This document shows positions 37,724 through 47,045 of a stretch of 64,000 bases of DNA, piece after piece. This stretch comes from Bacillus sp. FJAT-50079 (GTDB lineage Bacteria; Bacillota; Bacilli; Bacillales; Bacillaceae_C), in the NCBI RefSeq assembly GCF_018343515.1, contig NZ_JAGYPD010000001.1, positions 248,001-312,000 on the forward strand, given 5' to 3'. The notes below the pieces were generated by a model. It saw only the letters and a list, made by a program, of their open reading frames with translations. It was not told the DNA's origin and did no database searches. The position numbers and the translations under genes were made by a program. Position 1 is the first letter of the stretch. The number at the start of each line of letters is the position of its first letter.

Positions 37724-38503
37724 TCATAATCTATCATTTTTACTATCTTTTTTTAAGTATTCTCTTATTAATAAAATTAGAAAAAAGGAATCATTAATAA
37801 AATACCTTTTAAACATTCTTCTGGGTTCCTGTATAAATCTGTAGAACCACTCTAAACCTGACTTCTGCATCCACAGTGGTGCTCTTTTTACTGTTCCTGC
37901 AATAAAATCAATCGATGCTCCAATCTGCATTGAAATTGGAACCTTAAATTTGTTTAGATTATCAAAAATAAACAACTCCCCTTTGGGTGAACCTAATGAA
38001 ACCAATAAAATGTCCGGTCTAAATCTTTTTATTCTTTCTATTCCCTCGGATAATTCTTTAGGGTTAGATTCAAACCCAAAAGGTGGTGAATAATAATCTA
38101 TTGTAAAGCTATAGTTTTTCTCACTTTTCATTTTATCAATAGCTAATTTTGGAACACCCTCTCGAGAGCCAAATATAAAAACCTTATAGTTTCTTTTTTC
38201 CGCCAACTTTAATACTTCGGGAACAAGATCCGCCCCTGAGACTTTTTCCTTCAATGGTTTCTTCAACAACTTTGAAGAAAAATAAAGTGGAGCACCATCA
38301 ACTAGAATAATGGATGACTTTTGATATGCATCTTTAAATTCTGGGTTTTTATGAATATTTACTATATGGTCGACGTTAGGTGTTACCAAAACAGATGAAG
38401 TGTTATTTTTTTTATTAAATTGCACATGCTCATCAATTAATTTGATTGATTCTGACATGTTAAGATTATTAAAGTTCACACCAAATAAATTGACTAATTC
38501 CAA
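37724..38503 (-). CDS. WecG/TagA/CpsF-family glycosyltransferase
   Basis: 259 residues from a TTG at 38503. TPNVDHIVNIHKNPEF, LVDGAPLYFSS, VSGADLVPEV and LVSLGSPKGELFI are diagnostic for the GT26 family. TagA adds N-acetylmannosamine to lipid-linked GlcNAc in teichoic acid linkage units; WecG acts in enterobacterial common antigen. Here it sits in a capsule operon with TagB- and TagD-like genes, so an N-acetylmannosaminyl (or related) residue in the repeat unit is likely. Confidence 0.88.
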   Translation of the reverse strand: MELVNLFGVNFNNLNMSESIKLIDEHVQFNKKNNTSSVLVTPNVDHIVNIHKNPEFKDAYQKSSIILVDGAPLYFSSKLLKKPLKEKVSGADLVPEVLKLAEKRNYKVFIFGSREGVPKLAIDKMKSEKNYSFTIDYYSPPFGFESNPKELSEGIERIKRFRPDILLVSLGSPKGELFIFDNLNKFKVPISMQIGASIDFIAGTVKRAPLWMQKSGLEWFYRFIQEPRRMFKRYFINDSFFLILLIREYLKKDSKNDRL

Positions 38504-38510
38504 CGCAACA

Positions 38511-39719
38511 TCAATCCTTTTTTAGATCGTTAATAATGGCCTCTAACTTGCTTGGCAAAATTTGTGCCGAATAATTTTCTTTAAAATTTTCATAAGCTTT
38601 TTCTGATATTATTTGTAGTTTAAATGGCTTTTTCAATATGTTGATAATTTCGGCAATAAATTCCTCTTTATTATCAGCTATCATTATATCCTCGCGATCA
38701 GAATATTTAATTCCTTCTGCACCTATAGCTGTTGAGATTACAGGTATTTTCTTACCAAATGATTCTATAATTTTCACCCTTTGTCCACTACCAACAAATA
38801 ACGGAACTATACTTACATCACATTTTTCAATATACATATCCACATCATCTACATATCCAGTTACAAACACATTTTTATCATTTTGATACTTTTTAATAAC
38901 TTCTGGGGGATTACTTCCTACAATGTATATATTAAAATTTTTATCTTTTAATTTCGGCCATACATTTTCCATAAACCACTTAATTCCATGTTGGTTTGGG
39001 TACCACGACATTGAACCCAAAAACAAAAGATTAATTTTCCCATCCTTTGATACTTTGTAATTGTAATTCTTTTCAAGGTCAATATGAATAGGCAGAACAG
39101 ATACCTTTTCATTAGAAAGGCCAAAACTTGATAACACTTTTTTATCATCTTCACTTAAGCAAATTACATGATTACTTTGTAATATGGACTTTTTTTCAAA
39201 ATTCAATAATTTGATATATTCAATTGATCCAAGTATTTTTTTAAAAATATTGTTGTCATTTATGATCATTCTTTTAAAAATTAAACTTTCAACATTATGC
39301 TGGTCTAATATAACCTTATGATTTTTAATATATTTAAAATAAACCATCATTGGTAGATGATCTACATAAACAAATTCATAGTCATCTTTAGTCAATTTTC
39401 TAACTAATTCTTCTTTAAATCTATTATCATAATATTTGTTAATGCTATAAGGGTAAAGACTAAATAAACTTTTAGAATAATCTTTAATAAAGTTTTTAAA
39501 AGAGGTACTTCTGATTAGTGTTTTAGGGATTACGTGGATGTTTTTAACAATCCCCAACATTTTTTGAGCATATTTTTTATCCGATTCATTATTAGAAAAA
39601 CACATCAGATCAATATCGTATTTTTGAGATAAAGCCTTAATAATATTGTGTGATTTTATTTTCCCCCCGTTATCGAGCGGATAAGGTATTAAATTTGTTA
39701 AAAACAAGATTTTTTTCAT
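38511..39719 (-). CDS. glycosyltransferase, GT4 type
   Basis: 402 residues from the ATG at 39719 after AAGGGGAAG. N-terminal GT-B domain starts KKILFLTNLIPYPLDNGG; the donor-binding domain shows LLFLGSMSWYPNQ, FVTGYVDDVDMYI and the family signature region PLFVGSGQRVKIIESFG. Cytoplasmic, adds one sugar of the capsule repeat. Donor and linkage cannot be read. Confidence 0.83.
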   Translation of the reverse strand: MKKILFLTNLIPYPLDNGGKIKSHNIIKALSQKYDIDLMCFSNNESDKKYAQKMLGIVKNIHVIPKTLIRSTSFKNFIKDYSKSLFSLYPYSINKYYDNRFKEELVRKLTKDDYEFVYVDHLPMMVYFKYIKNHKVILDQHNVESLIFKRMIINDNNIFKKILGSIEYIKLLNFEKKSILQSNHVICLSEDDKKVLSSFGLSNEKVSVLPIHIDLEKNYNYKVSKDGKINLLFLGSMSWYPNQHGIKWFMENVWPKLKDKNFNIYIVGSNPPEVIKKYQNDKNVFVTGYVDDVDMYIEKCDVSIVPLFVGSGQRVKIIESFGKKIPVISTAIGAEGIKYSDREDIMIADNKEEFIAEIINILKKPFKLQIISEKAYENFKENYSAQILPSKLEAIINDLKKD

Positions 39720-39793
39720 TATTGTACTTCCCCTTATCACTAAACTATTGGTCTGTTCGTATCTTAACTAGATGCTACTTTAATTGGCCTTTT

Positions 39794-40999
39794 TTATAAG
39801 TTTGATACATAATCAATAATCTTGGAACAACTATTAATATCTTCTTTTCCATATTTTTGTTTTAATACCTCTATTTTATCCTTATAATTTAATTGGTCAT
39901 TGATTTTCATTACCTCCAAAACTTCAATCCAATCATGACATATAGGACCATAAGCGATATCTTCGTATTCAAAATATAGTTCAGCTATTTCATTTGTATA
40001 AAATTCAAAGTCAAAAGGAGTGAAAATAGCCTGTTTATTTAAATGGAGATAATCAAACAAAACACTTGAATAATCTGTAATTAATACATCTGTTTCCAAT
40101 AAAAGTGGATAGGGATCGATTTCTTCGTAAATTAAAATATTACTGCAGTCCGAAAGATAGTTTTCCAAATCAGCTCTTTCTACAAAATGGGGCTTAATAA
40201 TAAATAAATAGTTGTTTCTCACTAGAAATTCATTAAACAAGCTTTTATTAAACTTATATTCATGTAGCAAGTGTTCAGCCGTCTTGCCAGAAAACCCTCT
40301 ATGTGTTGGTAACCAACTTATTACTTTATCATATTTTCCTGATATTAATTCGAGTGCACTATTGGGTAATATTTTTTTGTTAAGTAAAAAGTCATTTCTA
40401 GGTTGCCCTAAACTTATAATGTCACTTTTATTTAAATTAAAAGCGGAAGACATTACATTTTTAAGACTATCACTGGACACATATAATTTATTGCAATACA
40501 TATAGTTTGTATAAGGGAAAATTGTGTAAATAGTTTTCTTTACGGTATCCTTTAACTTAGACTTCTCCCAGTTGTCTGCATCGAACCCTATTTTTTTCAA
40601 TGGAGAGCCATGCCATAATTGGTGTATATACTTTCCGCCTAATAAAAATGGTATTAAATCTTCTAGAGCATGAGTTAATAGTATATGCTTAGCCCTAATT
40701 AGAGTATAGATTCCTTTGACAGTATATATATATAGAATGCGTTGTTCATTTTTTAATAATGCCTTTTTGTAAATATCCCTATTTTTAGTTAGAAAAAAAT
40801 AATCAATACTTCCCCTCTCTTTTTCTTTTAAATATAAAAATAAATATTTGGCATTATCACTAATTTCATGCCCGCGGGTAGAGCCTAATACAAGTAAATT
40901 TTGTTTTTTGGGAATAATACATGTTATTAAATATAAAGGATACATCATTATTCCCAATAGTAAGCCGTATCTTCCTTTTGATAACTTTATTCGTTTCAT
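39794..40999 (-). CDS. CDP-glycerol glycerophosphotransferase (TagB/TagF-like)
   Basis: 401 residues. HQLWHGSPLKKIGFDAD and LITDYSSVLFDYLHLNKQA are the two hallmark motifs of the Glyphos_transf family; the N-terminus has a hydrophobic segment for membrane association. It transfers glycerol-phosphate from CDP-glycerol. Its partner TagD is the preceding gene (41017), so both synthesis and transfer of the glycerol-phosphate group are encoded in the capsule operon. Monomer or polymer transfer cannot be told apart. Confidence 0.87.
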   Translation of the reverse strand: MKRIKLSKGRYGLLLGIMMYPLYLITCIIPKKQNLLVLGSTRGHEISDNAKYLFLYLKEKERGSIDYFFLTKNRDIYKKALLKNEQRILYIYTVKGIYTLIRAKHILLTHALEDLIPFLLGGKYIHQLWHGSPLKKIGFDADNWEKSKLKDTVKKTIYTIFPYTNYMYCNKLYVSSDSLKNVMSSAFNLNKSDIISLGQPRNDFLLNKKILPNSALELISGKYDKVISWLPTHRGFSGKTAEHLLHEYKFNKSLFNEFLVRNNYLFIIKPHFVERADLENYLSDCSNILIYEEIDPYPLLLETDVLITDYSSVLFDYLHLNKQAIFTPFDFEFYTNEIAELYFEYEDIAYGPICHDWIEVLEVMKINDQLNYKDKIEVLKQKYGKEDINSCSKIIDYVSNL

Positions 41000-41016
41000 A
41001 TTATTGCCACCCTTAT

Positions 41017-41406
41017 TTAAAAAATCCCCAAATCATTTTTAATTTTAGTGGTAGATATCTCTGGAGTTCTGTCCAGGTAAATAACTTCACAACACGACTT
41101 CAAAAAGTCAAACTTTCCTTCCCAATCGTTTCCTATAACAAAACAGTCTATATGATATTCCCGAATATCTTCTATTTTTTGTTCCCAACTTTGCTCAGGT
41201 ATTACAAGATCAACATATCTTATAGCATTTAATAGTTTTTTTCTTTCCTCATAGTTAAAGTAGCTCTTTTTACCTTTTACTTCATTAAATTCATCCGTTG
41301 ACAGTGCAACGATCAAATAATCGCCATTTTCTTTGGCACGTTTTAATAAATTAATATGACCGTAATGAAGAAGATCAAAAGTTCCATATGTAATTATTCT
41401 TTTCAT
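41017..41406 (-). CDS. tagD: glycerol-3-phosphate cytidylyltransferase
   Basis: 129 residues, full length for TagD. GTFDLLHYGHINLL holds the HxGH nucleotidyltransferase motif and RTPEISTTKIK the second signature (RTxGxSTT-like). Makes CDP-glycerol from CTP and glycerol-3-phosphate for the transferase at 39794, which starts 17 bases after the tagD stop. Start follows GGAGGATG. Confidence 0.9.
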   Translation of the reverse strand: MKRIITYGTFDLLHYGHINLLKRAKENGDYLIVALSTDEFNEVKGKKSYFNYEERKKLLNAIRYVDLVIPEQSWEQKIEDIREYHIDCFVIGNDWEGKFDFLKSCCEVIYLDRTPEISTTKIKNDLGIF

Positions 41407-41454
41407 TTATTACATCCTCCTATATAAATATAGATTACAACCTATATTATATAT

Positions 41455-42675
41455 CTATTTCAACAACTTATATCTGTAAGCACCTATAGCCCTACCCAAA
41501 AACACTGTAACATGTGTAAAGACTAATAGCCACGCAATTTTGTCAATAGTTATTACTGGTATTATTATTAGCAAAATCAAAATATGCATGATAGACGGAT
41601 ATATTACTGTTTTATTAACAAAACTCGTTTTATTAAAAGCACTAAATAAGGGATATCCCATCATAATACCTGGTACCACAAAAATAACCGCTAAGGACAT
41701 AATTTTAAGAATATAAACGCTATCTATATAGTTTGGACCAAAAATGATTTTAATGATAAGTTCGCTTTGCCAAAATAGGATGATGCTCATTAATGTATTC
41801 AAAACTACAATAGAATATAAAAACTTTTTATATAACTGAATATTTTTACTGTACGTAAGATACGGATACAGAACGCTACTAAGTGGACCATATAAAGAAC
41901 TAAGCCCATTTAATAGTTTTTCAGCAGCGCCAAATATCCCAGCAGCAGTAGGTCCTAATATTAATCCAATTACAAACGTGTTGCTTGTAGTATATAAAGA
42001 TACGGAAACTCTCGACCAAAAGAACTGAAGGCTGTTTCTAAAATGCTGAATAAGTGTTTCCCTTTTTGGAATTTGTAACTCTATTCCCATACGTTTAATT
42101 AGATAAATTGATATCATACCAGCAATGATATATCCAATAGAATTAATAGTGGGAACTAAATAAAGATCATCGTTATTTTTCACCATAATAAATATTAATA
42201 TGGTAAAAAAAAGTTTTACTCCCGCATTAATAAACGCAATGAATTTCATTTTTTCTATTCCTTGATAAAAAAAGAATGACAGCAAAATGTTTCCAAACAC
42301 CATTAAAAAGGTTAATATATGTATCTGCCAATATTCTCTTAAACTTGGAACAAAAAGAAGTGCGCTCATTAATATTACAAATGAGACCACCGCTAAAGTG
42401 AATTTAATTATTAATACTGAACTGACTATCTCAGATAGTTTCATTTTATCATTTCTATTTAAAGATACTTCACGAGTTGCTGAAAGTTCAAAGCCAAAAT
42501 CTGTAAACATAATAAAATATGCGATAAACGCTTGTGAAAATAAAAATACACCATAGCCTTCCGGATTAAGAACCCGAACAAGATATGGCAAAGTAACAAA
42601 AGGTAAAGCATTATTCATAATTTGCAAAAAGCCCATTGCTGAAAAATTCCCAATTAATCTCTTCTGATCAGACAT
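41455..42675 (-). CDS. polysaccharide flippase (Wzx-type, MOP superfamily)
   Basis: 406 residues, about 12 predicted membrane helices. The N-terminal NFSAMGFLQIMNNALPFVTLPYLVRVLNPEGYG is typical of Polysacc_synt proteins (RfbX). It probably moves undecaprenyl-linked repeat units across the membrane. With the Wzy-like gene at 36003 and the phosphoglycosyltransferase at 42739 it completes a Wzx/Wzy assembly route. Confidence 0.85.
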   Translation of the reverse strand: MSDQKRLIGNFSAMGFLQIMNNALPFVTLPYLVRVLNPEGYGVFLFSQAFIAYFIMFTDFGFELSATREVSLNRNDKMKLSEIVSSVLIIKFTLAVVSFVILMSALLFVPSLREYWQIHILTFLMVFGNILLSFFFYQGIEKMKFIAFINAGVKLFFTILIFIMVKNNDDLYLVPTINSIGYIIAGMISIYLIKRMGIELQIPKRETLIQHFRNSLQFFWSRVSVSLYTTSNTFVIGLILGPTAAGIFGAAEKLLNGLSSLYGPLSSVLYPYLTYSKNIQLYKKFLYSIVVLNTLMSIILFWQSELIIKIIFGPNYIDSVYILKIMSLAVIFVVPGIMMGYPLFSAFNKTSFVNKTVIYPSIMHILILLIIIPVITIDKIAWLLVFTHVTVFLGRAIGAYRYKLLK

Positions 42676-42738
42676 TATTTAACCTACTTTTTTATAAAAA
42701 GTTTATTTTAATTTGTTCTACATAAAGGATGATTAATA

Positions 42739-43413
42739 TTAATAAGCATTCTTTGAACCAAATAACACTAACACTGTTTGTAAAATAATTTTAACATCAA
42801 AGATCATATTTCGATTGCGTATATATTCCAAATCCATTTCTACCATTTCTTCAAAACCAACACTATTTCTCCCACTGACCTGCCAAAGCCCTGTACACCC
42901 CGGAGTAACCAATAATCGCTGTTTATCGTAGTTTGTATATTCCATTACTTCCCTTGGCAGAGGTGGTCTCGGGCCAACCAAGCTCATTTCTCCCTTTAAC
43001 ACATTCCATAACTGAGGTAACTCATCAATACTTGTTTTACGAATAAACTTTCCTATTTTTGTAATTCGTGGGTCATCTTTCATTTTAAACATTGCACCCG
43101 ATACTTCGTTATGTTGGAGTAGGGAGTCTAATAGATCTTCCGCGTTAGAAACCATTGATCGGAATTTATACATATAAAATTCCTTCCCATCTTTTCCAAT
43201 TCGTACTTGTTTAAAAAAAATTGGTCCTCTAGGATCTTCTCTTTTTATTAAATACGCAACTAATAAAAAAAGCCAAAATAAAAGTATGATTCCTGTTAAT
43301 GCACCTAGAATATCTATAAATCTTTTGGTAAATACATAGTATGGTTTATCTTGCACCTTTATAGATCGATAAGGTCTTGATCTTGTTTCTACAATTGGAC
43401 TCATTTTCGCCAA
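42739..43413 (-). CDS. undecaprenyl-phosphate sugar-1-phosphate transferase (initiating)
   Basis: 224 residues from a TTG at 43413 after AGGTGGG. One N-terminal membrane helix (about 32-55), then the Bac_transf core: KRFIDILG, FKQVRIGKDGKEFYMYKFRSM, RKTSIDELPQLWNVLKGEMS, VGPRPPLPREV and CTGLWQVSGRN. It starts capsule repeat synthesis by moving sugar-1-phosphate to the lipid carrier; related to EpsL/WcaJ. The sugar (glucose, galactose or an acetamido sugar) is not determined. Confidence 0.9.
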   Translation of the reverse strand: MAKMSPIVETRSRPYRSIKVQDKPYYVFTKRFIDILGALTGIILLFWLFLLVAYLIKREDPRGPIFFKQVRIGKDGKEFYMYKFRSMVSNAEDLLDSLLQHNEVSGAMFKMKDDPRITKIGKFIRKTSIDELPQLWNVLKGEMSLVGPRPPLPREVMEYTNYDKQRLLVTPGCTGLWQVSGRNSVGFEEMVEMDLEYIRNRNMIFDVKIILQTVLVLFGSKNAY

Positions 43414-43426
43414 AACATTCCCACCT

Positions 43427-44311
43427 TTAATTCAATACTTTTTTATCTAATAATAATCGCTCCATGATATTTAAAAGATCTGATCTAATTTCTTCATTTT
43501 GCAATGCCATCTCTAATGTTGTTTGCACAAATCCTAGTTTTTCGCCTACATCATACCGTTTTCCTTCAAAATCATATGCAAATACTCTTTGGATTTTATT
43601 TAATTGCTGAATCGCATCTGTTAGTTGAATCTCCCCGCCTGCTCCGGTTTCTTGCTTTTCAAGGAACATAAAAATCTCCGGAGTTAATATGTATCGACCC
43701 ATAATTGCTAGATTAGATGGTGCTGTCCCTGGCTCAGGCTTTTCAATAAAGTTTCTCACTTGATGTAAGTGACCTTCCTGAGTAGTAGGTTCAACAATTC
43801 CATAACGATGCGTTTCATTATCTGCAACTTGTTGGACCCCTATAATAGAAGAAAATGTCTCATCAAATTGATTAATTAATTGGCGTAAACAAGGTGTATC
43901 ACTCTGAACAATATCATCACCTAAAAGAACCGCAAATGGTTCATTTCCGATAAAATTACGCGCACACCAGACAGCATGCCCTAACCCTTTAGGTTCCTTC
44001 TGTCTAATATAATGAATGTTTGCTAAATTTGAAGGATAGCGAACCTCTTCCAAAAGATCATATTTTTCTTTTTCGATTAAGTTTTGTTCAAGCTCAAAAG
44101 CATGATCAAAATGGTCTTCGATCGCCCGCTTTCCTTTTCCGGTAACAATGATAATATCTTCTATACCTGATGCTACCGCTTCTTCCACTATGTATTGAAT
44201 CGTTGGCTTATCTACAATCGGTAACATTTCTTTCGGCATAGCCTTTGTTGCCGGAAGGAATCTTGTTCCCAACCCTGCTGCGGGTATTATCGCCTTACGG
44301 ACTTTTTTCAA
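43427..44311 (-). CDS. galU: UTP-glucose-1-phosphate uridylyltransferase
   Basis: 294 residues from a TTG at 44311 that gives the conserved [20 protein letters not shown] start; GGATGGGG lies 7 bases upstream. An ATG at 44332 is the alternative. [17 protein letters not shown] is the signature. Makes UDP-glucose for the capsule; B. subtilis GtaB is of the same length. Lies between the phosphatase gene and the initiating transferase gene. Confidence 0.92.
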   Translation of the reverse strand: MKKVRKAIIPAAGLGTRFLPATKAMPKEMLPIVDKPTIQYIVEEAVASGIEDIIIVTGKGKRAIEDHFDHAFELEQNLIEKEKYDLLEEVRYPSNLANIHYIRQKEPKGLGHAVWCARNFIGNEPFAVLLGDDIVQSDTPCLRQLINQFDETFSSIIGVQQVADNETHRYGIVEPTTQEGHLHQVRNFIEKPEPGTAPSNLAIMGRYILTPEIFMFLEKQETGAGGEIQLTDAIQQLNKIQRVFAYDFEGKRYDVGEKLGFVQTTLEMALQNEEIRSDLLNIMERLLLDKKVLN

Positions 44312-44380
44312 TGAAAATCCCCATCCTTTCATAATGTTGCATTTTATACTTTTATCTTATTAATAGTGATAATTAAATGC

Positions 44381-44417
44381 CTAATGAAAATGCACCTGAA
44401 TAATGCATTTTCATTAG
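44381..44417. other. perfect 14-bp inverted repeat upstream of galU
   Basis: ctaatgaaaatgca (44381-44394) and its reverse complement (44404-44417) with a 9-base loop, in the 280-base gap between the phosphatase gene and galU. No U-tract on either side; an operator or an mRNA stability element. The rest of the gap shows nothing I recognise. Confidence 0.45.
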
Positions 44418-44590
44418 ACATCTAGTTTCACACTTTAAAAATATTGGGCATTTAACCCGCCCTCACGCTGTACCATTGATAACAATCGTATCTAAGGCAA
44501 AGCAATTTTGCCCACAGCACGGCCGAGTGCCTCCGATCGTAACGGATAGGAGACATCCCCGTCAAACATCACTTCGTTATGGATATTTCG

Positions 44591-45358
44591 TTAAAATATG
44601 CCTAAAAATTTCTTCCTTTTAATTTCCCTTGGAACGTCTCGATCAATGTCTTTACCTTCTAAGATCAATTCCGCATTATCCATAAAATAATAGAGAGTAT
44701 CTGTCCCATATTTTTTTTCTAATAGATCAAAAGCCTCTTCCATTTTAAAACTGCGCTTTGTTGTATTATGCGCATCCGAAGCCATAAAGTGCGTGAGATT
44801 CGCTTCGATCAGATCAAAAGCAAATTTTTGAATCTTCTTTCCAAAATAGCCAGTGAAGCTCGCTGCAGTAATTTGCGTTGCCACACCGTTTTTTACTAGT
44901 TTGTATAATTTATGAGGTTGTTCAATCAACTCTGCATTTCGCTCAGGGTGAACAATAACAGGCGTTAACCCTTGTACTTGTATGTCATAGCACAGCTGAT
45001 CAGTATAACGTGGGACATGATTGGATGGAAGTTCGATGAATATGTACGTCGATTGATTACCAAGTGTGACGATTTCACCAGCCTCATAGTCCTCGATGAA
45101 TTCGCCGTAAATTCGTGTTTCTTGACCAGGTAAAATTTCAACTTGTACGTTTTCCGATTGTAAAAAGTCATTTAATTCTGCTGTCTTTTGCAAAATCACA
45201 TCTTTTTTGTTAGTGTAACGACCATTCTGATGATGGGGGGTCGCAATGATTGTCCGAATTCCTTCTTTTTCCGCAAGACGGGCCATTTGTAAACTTTCCG
45301 TAAAACTACTAGAACCATCATCTACATCAGGCAAAATATGACAGTGAATATCTATCAT
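44591..45358 (-). CDS. PHP-type protein-tyrosine phosphatase (CpsB/YwqE-like)
   Basis: 255 residues. MIDIHCHILPDVDDGSS, ATPHHQNGRYTN and ASDAHN supply the metal ligands of the PHP active site, as in CpsB and B. subtilis YwqE (PtpZ). It dephosphorylates the tyrosine cluster of the kinase at 45432 and so tunes polymer length or output. Start follows GGGAGGG. Confidence 0.9.
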   Translation of the reverse strand: MIDIHCHILPDVDDGSSSFTESLQMARLAEKEGIRTIIATPHHQNGRYTNKKDVILQKTAELNDFLQSENVQVEILPGQETRIYGEFIEDYEAGEIVTLGNQSTYIFIELPSNHVPRYTDQLCYDIQVQGLTPVIVHPERNAELIEQPHKLYKLVKNGVATQITAASFTGYFGKKIQKFAFDLIEANLTHFMASDAHNTTKRSFKMEEAFDLLEKKYGTDTLYYFMDNAELILEGKDIDRDVPREIKRKKFLGIF

Positions 45359-45431
45359 TGGTGACCCTCCCTTTTTTTAACAATTAAATAGTGCTATCGG
45401 ACTATAACATATTTTATAGAAATTGTATAGA

Positions 45432-46133
45432 CTAGTTTGTTCCGTAATAATAGTAATAATCATTGCTTTCCATCTTTTTACGGTTTAACACTACACCTAA
45501 TACTTTCGCTTGTGCCGCGTTCAATAATTCCTTCGTCTTTTGAGCCGCTTCTACTTCTGTTTTCCCACTTGAAATAACGAGAATGGTTCCATCACATTGA
45601 TTCGCCAACACTTGCGCATCTGTGACAGCTAATACTGGTGGTGTATCAAAAATAACGAAATCGTAGAAGTCTTTCACGTCATTAAAAAATTGCTTCATCG
45701 CTCGCGAGCTTAATAGCTCAGCCGGATTCGGCGGTATTGGTCCTGAAGTGAGTATGTCTAGTCCTTCCACATTCGACACTTTCACTGACTCTTGTATATT
45801 ACGTTGTCTCGTTAATACGTTCGTTAATCCGTATGCATTATTCATACTAAATGTATAATGAACGGTTGGCTTTCTTAAATCAGCATCGACGAGCAACACC
45901 TTCTTTCCTTGTTGGGCGAAGACGATTGCTAAGTTAGCTGTTGTCGTTGATTTTCCTTCTCCTGGACCTGAAGATGTAACCATAATCGAACTGATTTCTT
46001 GATCGACTGCTGAAAATTGGATATTTGTTCTAATCGTCCGATACTGCTCGGAAACCGGTGATTTTGGGTTTAACATCGCGATCAATTTTCGTTTTGTACT
46101 TTGTAATGCGTTTCCTCGTTTTTTAAGAGCCAA
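45432..46133 (-). CDS. capsular tyrosine kinase (BY-kinase, CpsD/PtkA-like)
   Basis: 233 residues from a TTG at 46133 that gives the conserved (M)ALKKRGN start; GGTGAG lies 4 bases upstream. A longer frame from 46208 is less likely. Walker A SSGPGEGKSTTTANLA, Walker A' VLLVDADLRKPTVH, Walker B FVIFDTPPVLAVTDA. The C-terminal tail SNDYYYYYGTN is the autophosphorylated tyrosine cluster. It overlaps the end of its membrane activator (46123) by 11 bases, as in Firmicute split BY-kinases. Confidence 0.9.
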   Translation of the reverse strand: MALKKRGNALQSTKRKLIAMLNPKSPVSEQYRTIRTNIQFSAVDQEISSIMVTSSGPGEGKSTTTANLAIVFAQQGKKVLLVDADLRKPTVHYTFSMNNAYGLTNVLTRQRNIQESVKVSNVEGLDILTSGPIPPNPAELLSSRAMKQFFNDVKDFYDFVIFDTPPVLAVTDAQVLANQCDGTILVISSGKTEVEAAQKTKELLNAAQAKVLGVVLNRKKMESNDYYYYYGTN

Positions 46134-46866
46134 CGGTCTCACCTCGTACTCTCGTTTTTCTATTTTCTCTACTTGAACGGTGATCTTTTTGCTCATCAAA
46201 TGTAGCAATTGCGCCTAAAACAGGTAACTCTAATATTTTCTCTACATCCTGCTCTGTTTTTATCGTATTATCAAGATACTCAAGAAGGAATGCTAAACCG
46301 ACGCCAGCCATCGCCCCCACAACAAAAGCAATTGCGATGTTTAATAATGGCTGCGGCTTAACTGGTGAAACATTTTCTCCAACCTCAGCTTTTGCCAAAA
46401 TGTTCACATTATCGATATTCATTAAATGAACAATTTCGGTTTGGAACACTTCTGCTACTTTATTAGCAATGTCTGCTGCTTGATGCGGATTCGGGTCTTG
46501 AACCGTGACGTTTACCACTTGGGAATCCTTGGCACTTTGCACCGCAATTTTACTATCCAGACTATCTACGGACATATCTAGATCAAGATCTTCAATGACC
46601 TTCTCTAAAATGAATGAGCTTTTCATAATGACATTATACGTATTAATCAATTGCAAATTCGTTTGAATTTCTGCTGGATTGTAGACTTGCTGCTCATTTT
46701 TTGATTGGTTCACGAGCAATTGGGTTGAAGATTGGTAGATCGGGGTTATAACAAAAAAACTGACAGCTCCACTAATAACGACCGCTGCCAATGTGATCAA
46801 CACAATTAAATTCATCCGCTTTCGTAATGTTTGCATAAGCTCTTTCAAGCTAATCGTTTCTTCCAT
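46123..46866 (-). CDS. chain-length/kinase activator protein (Wzz, CpsC/TkmA-like)
   Basis: 247 residues from the ATG at 46866 after GGGAGG. Membrane helices at about 21-42 and 171-196 flank an external Wzz domain (YQSSTQLLVNQSKNEQQVY; VTVQDPNPHQAADIANKVAE). KPQPLLNIAIAFVVG is the proline-containing second helix. The cytoplasmic tail activates the kinase at 45432. First gene of the capsule operon. Confidence 0.9.
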   Translation of the reverse strand: MEETISLKELMQTLRKRMNLIVLITLAAVVISGAVSFFVITPIYQSSTQLLVNQSKNEQQVYNPAEIQTNLQLINTYNVIMKSSFILEKVIEDLDLDMSVDSLDSKIAVQSAKDSQVVNVTVQDPNPHQAADIANKVAEVFQTEIVHLMNIDNVNILAKAEVGENVSPVKPQPLLNIAIAFVVGAMAGVGLAFLLEYLDNTIKTEQDVEKILELPVLGAIATFDEQKDHRSSRENRKTRVRGETVGS

Positions 46867-46911
46867 TTTATCCTCCCTAGCCGCCTGTCGACTTTCTGAA
46901 CATTTTGTATT

Positions 46912-46941
46912 ATTATAGCATAGTATGTTGGGGTTTTTCAG
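46912..46941 (-). promoter_or_regulatory. candidate promoter of the capsule operon
   Basis: On the minus strand a perfect TATAAT (46917-46912) is preceded at 18 bases by CTGAAA (46941-46936), a 4/6 match to the -35 box, 45 bases before the first gene. The gap to the divergent gene at 47046 also holds AT-rich repeats (gtatagat, gtgtatagat). Confidence 0.5.
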
Positions 46942-47045
46942 GTATGATTGTACCATTTTCATAGATCGTTGTATAGATAGTGTATAGATTATTAACTTTT
47001 TTGTAAAAATCAGGATTTTAGAACTATGTCTTAGGAGGATAACAA

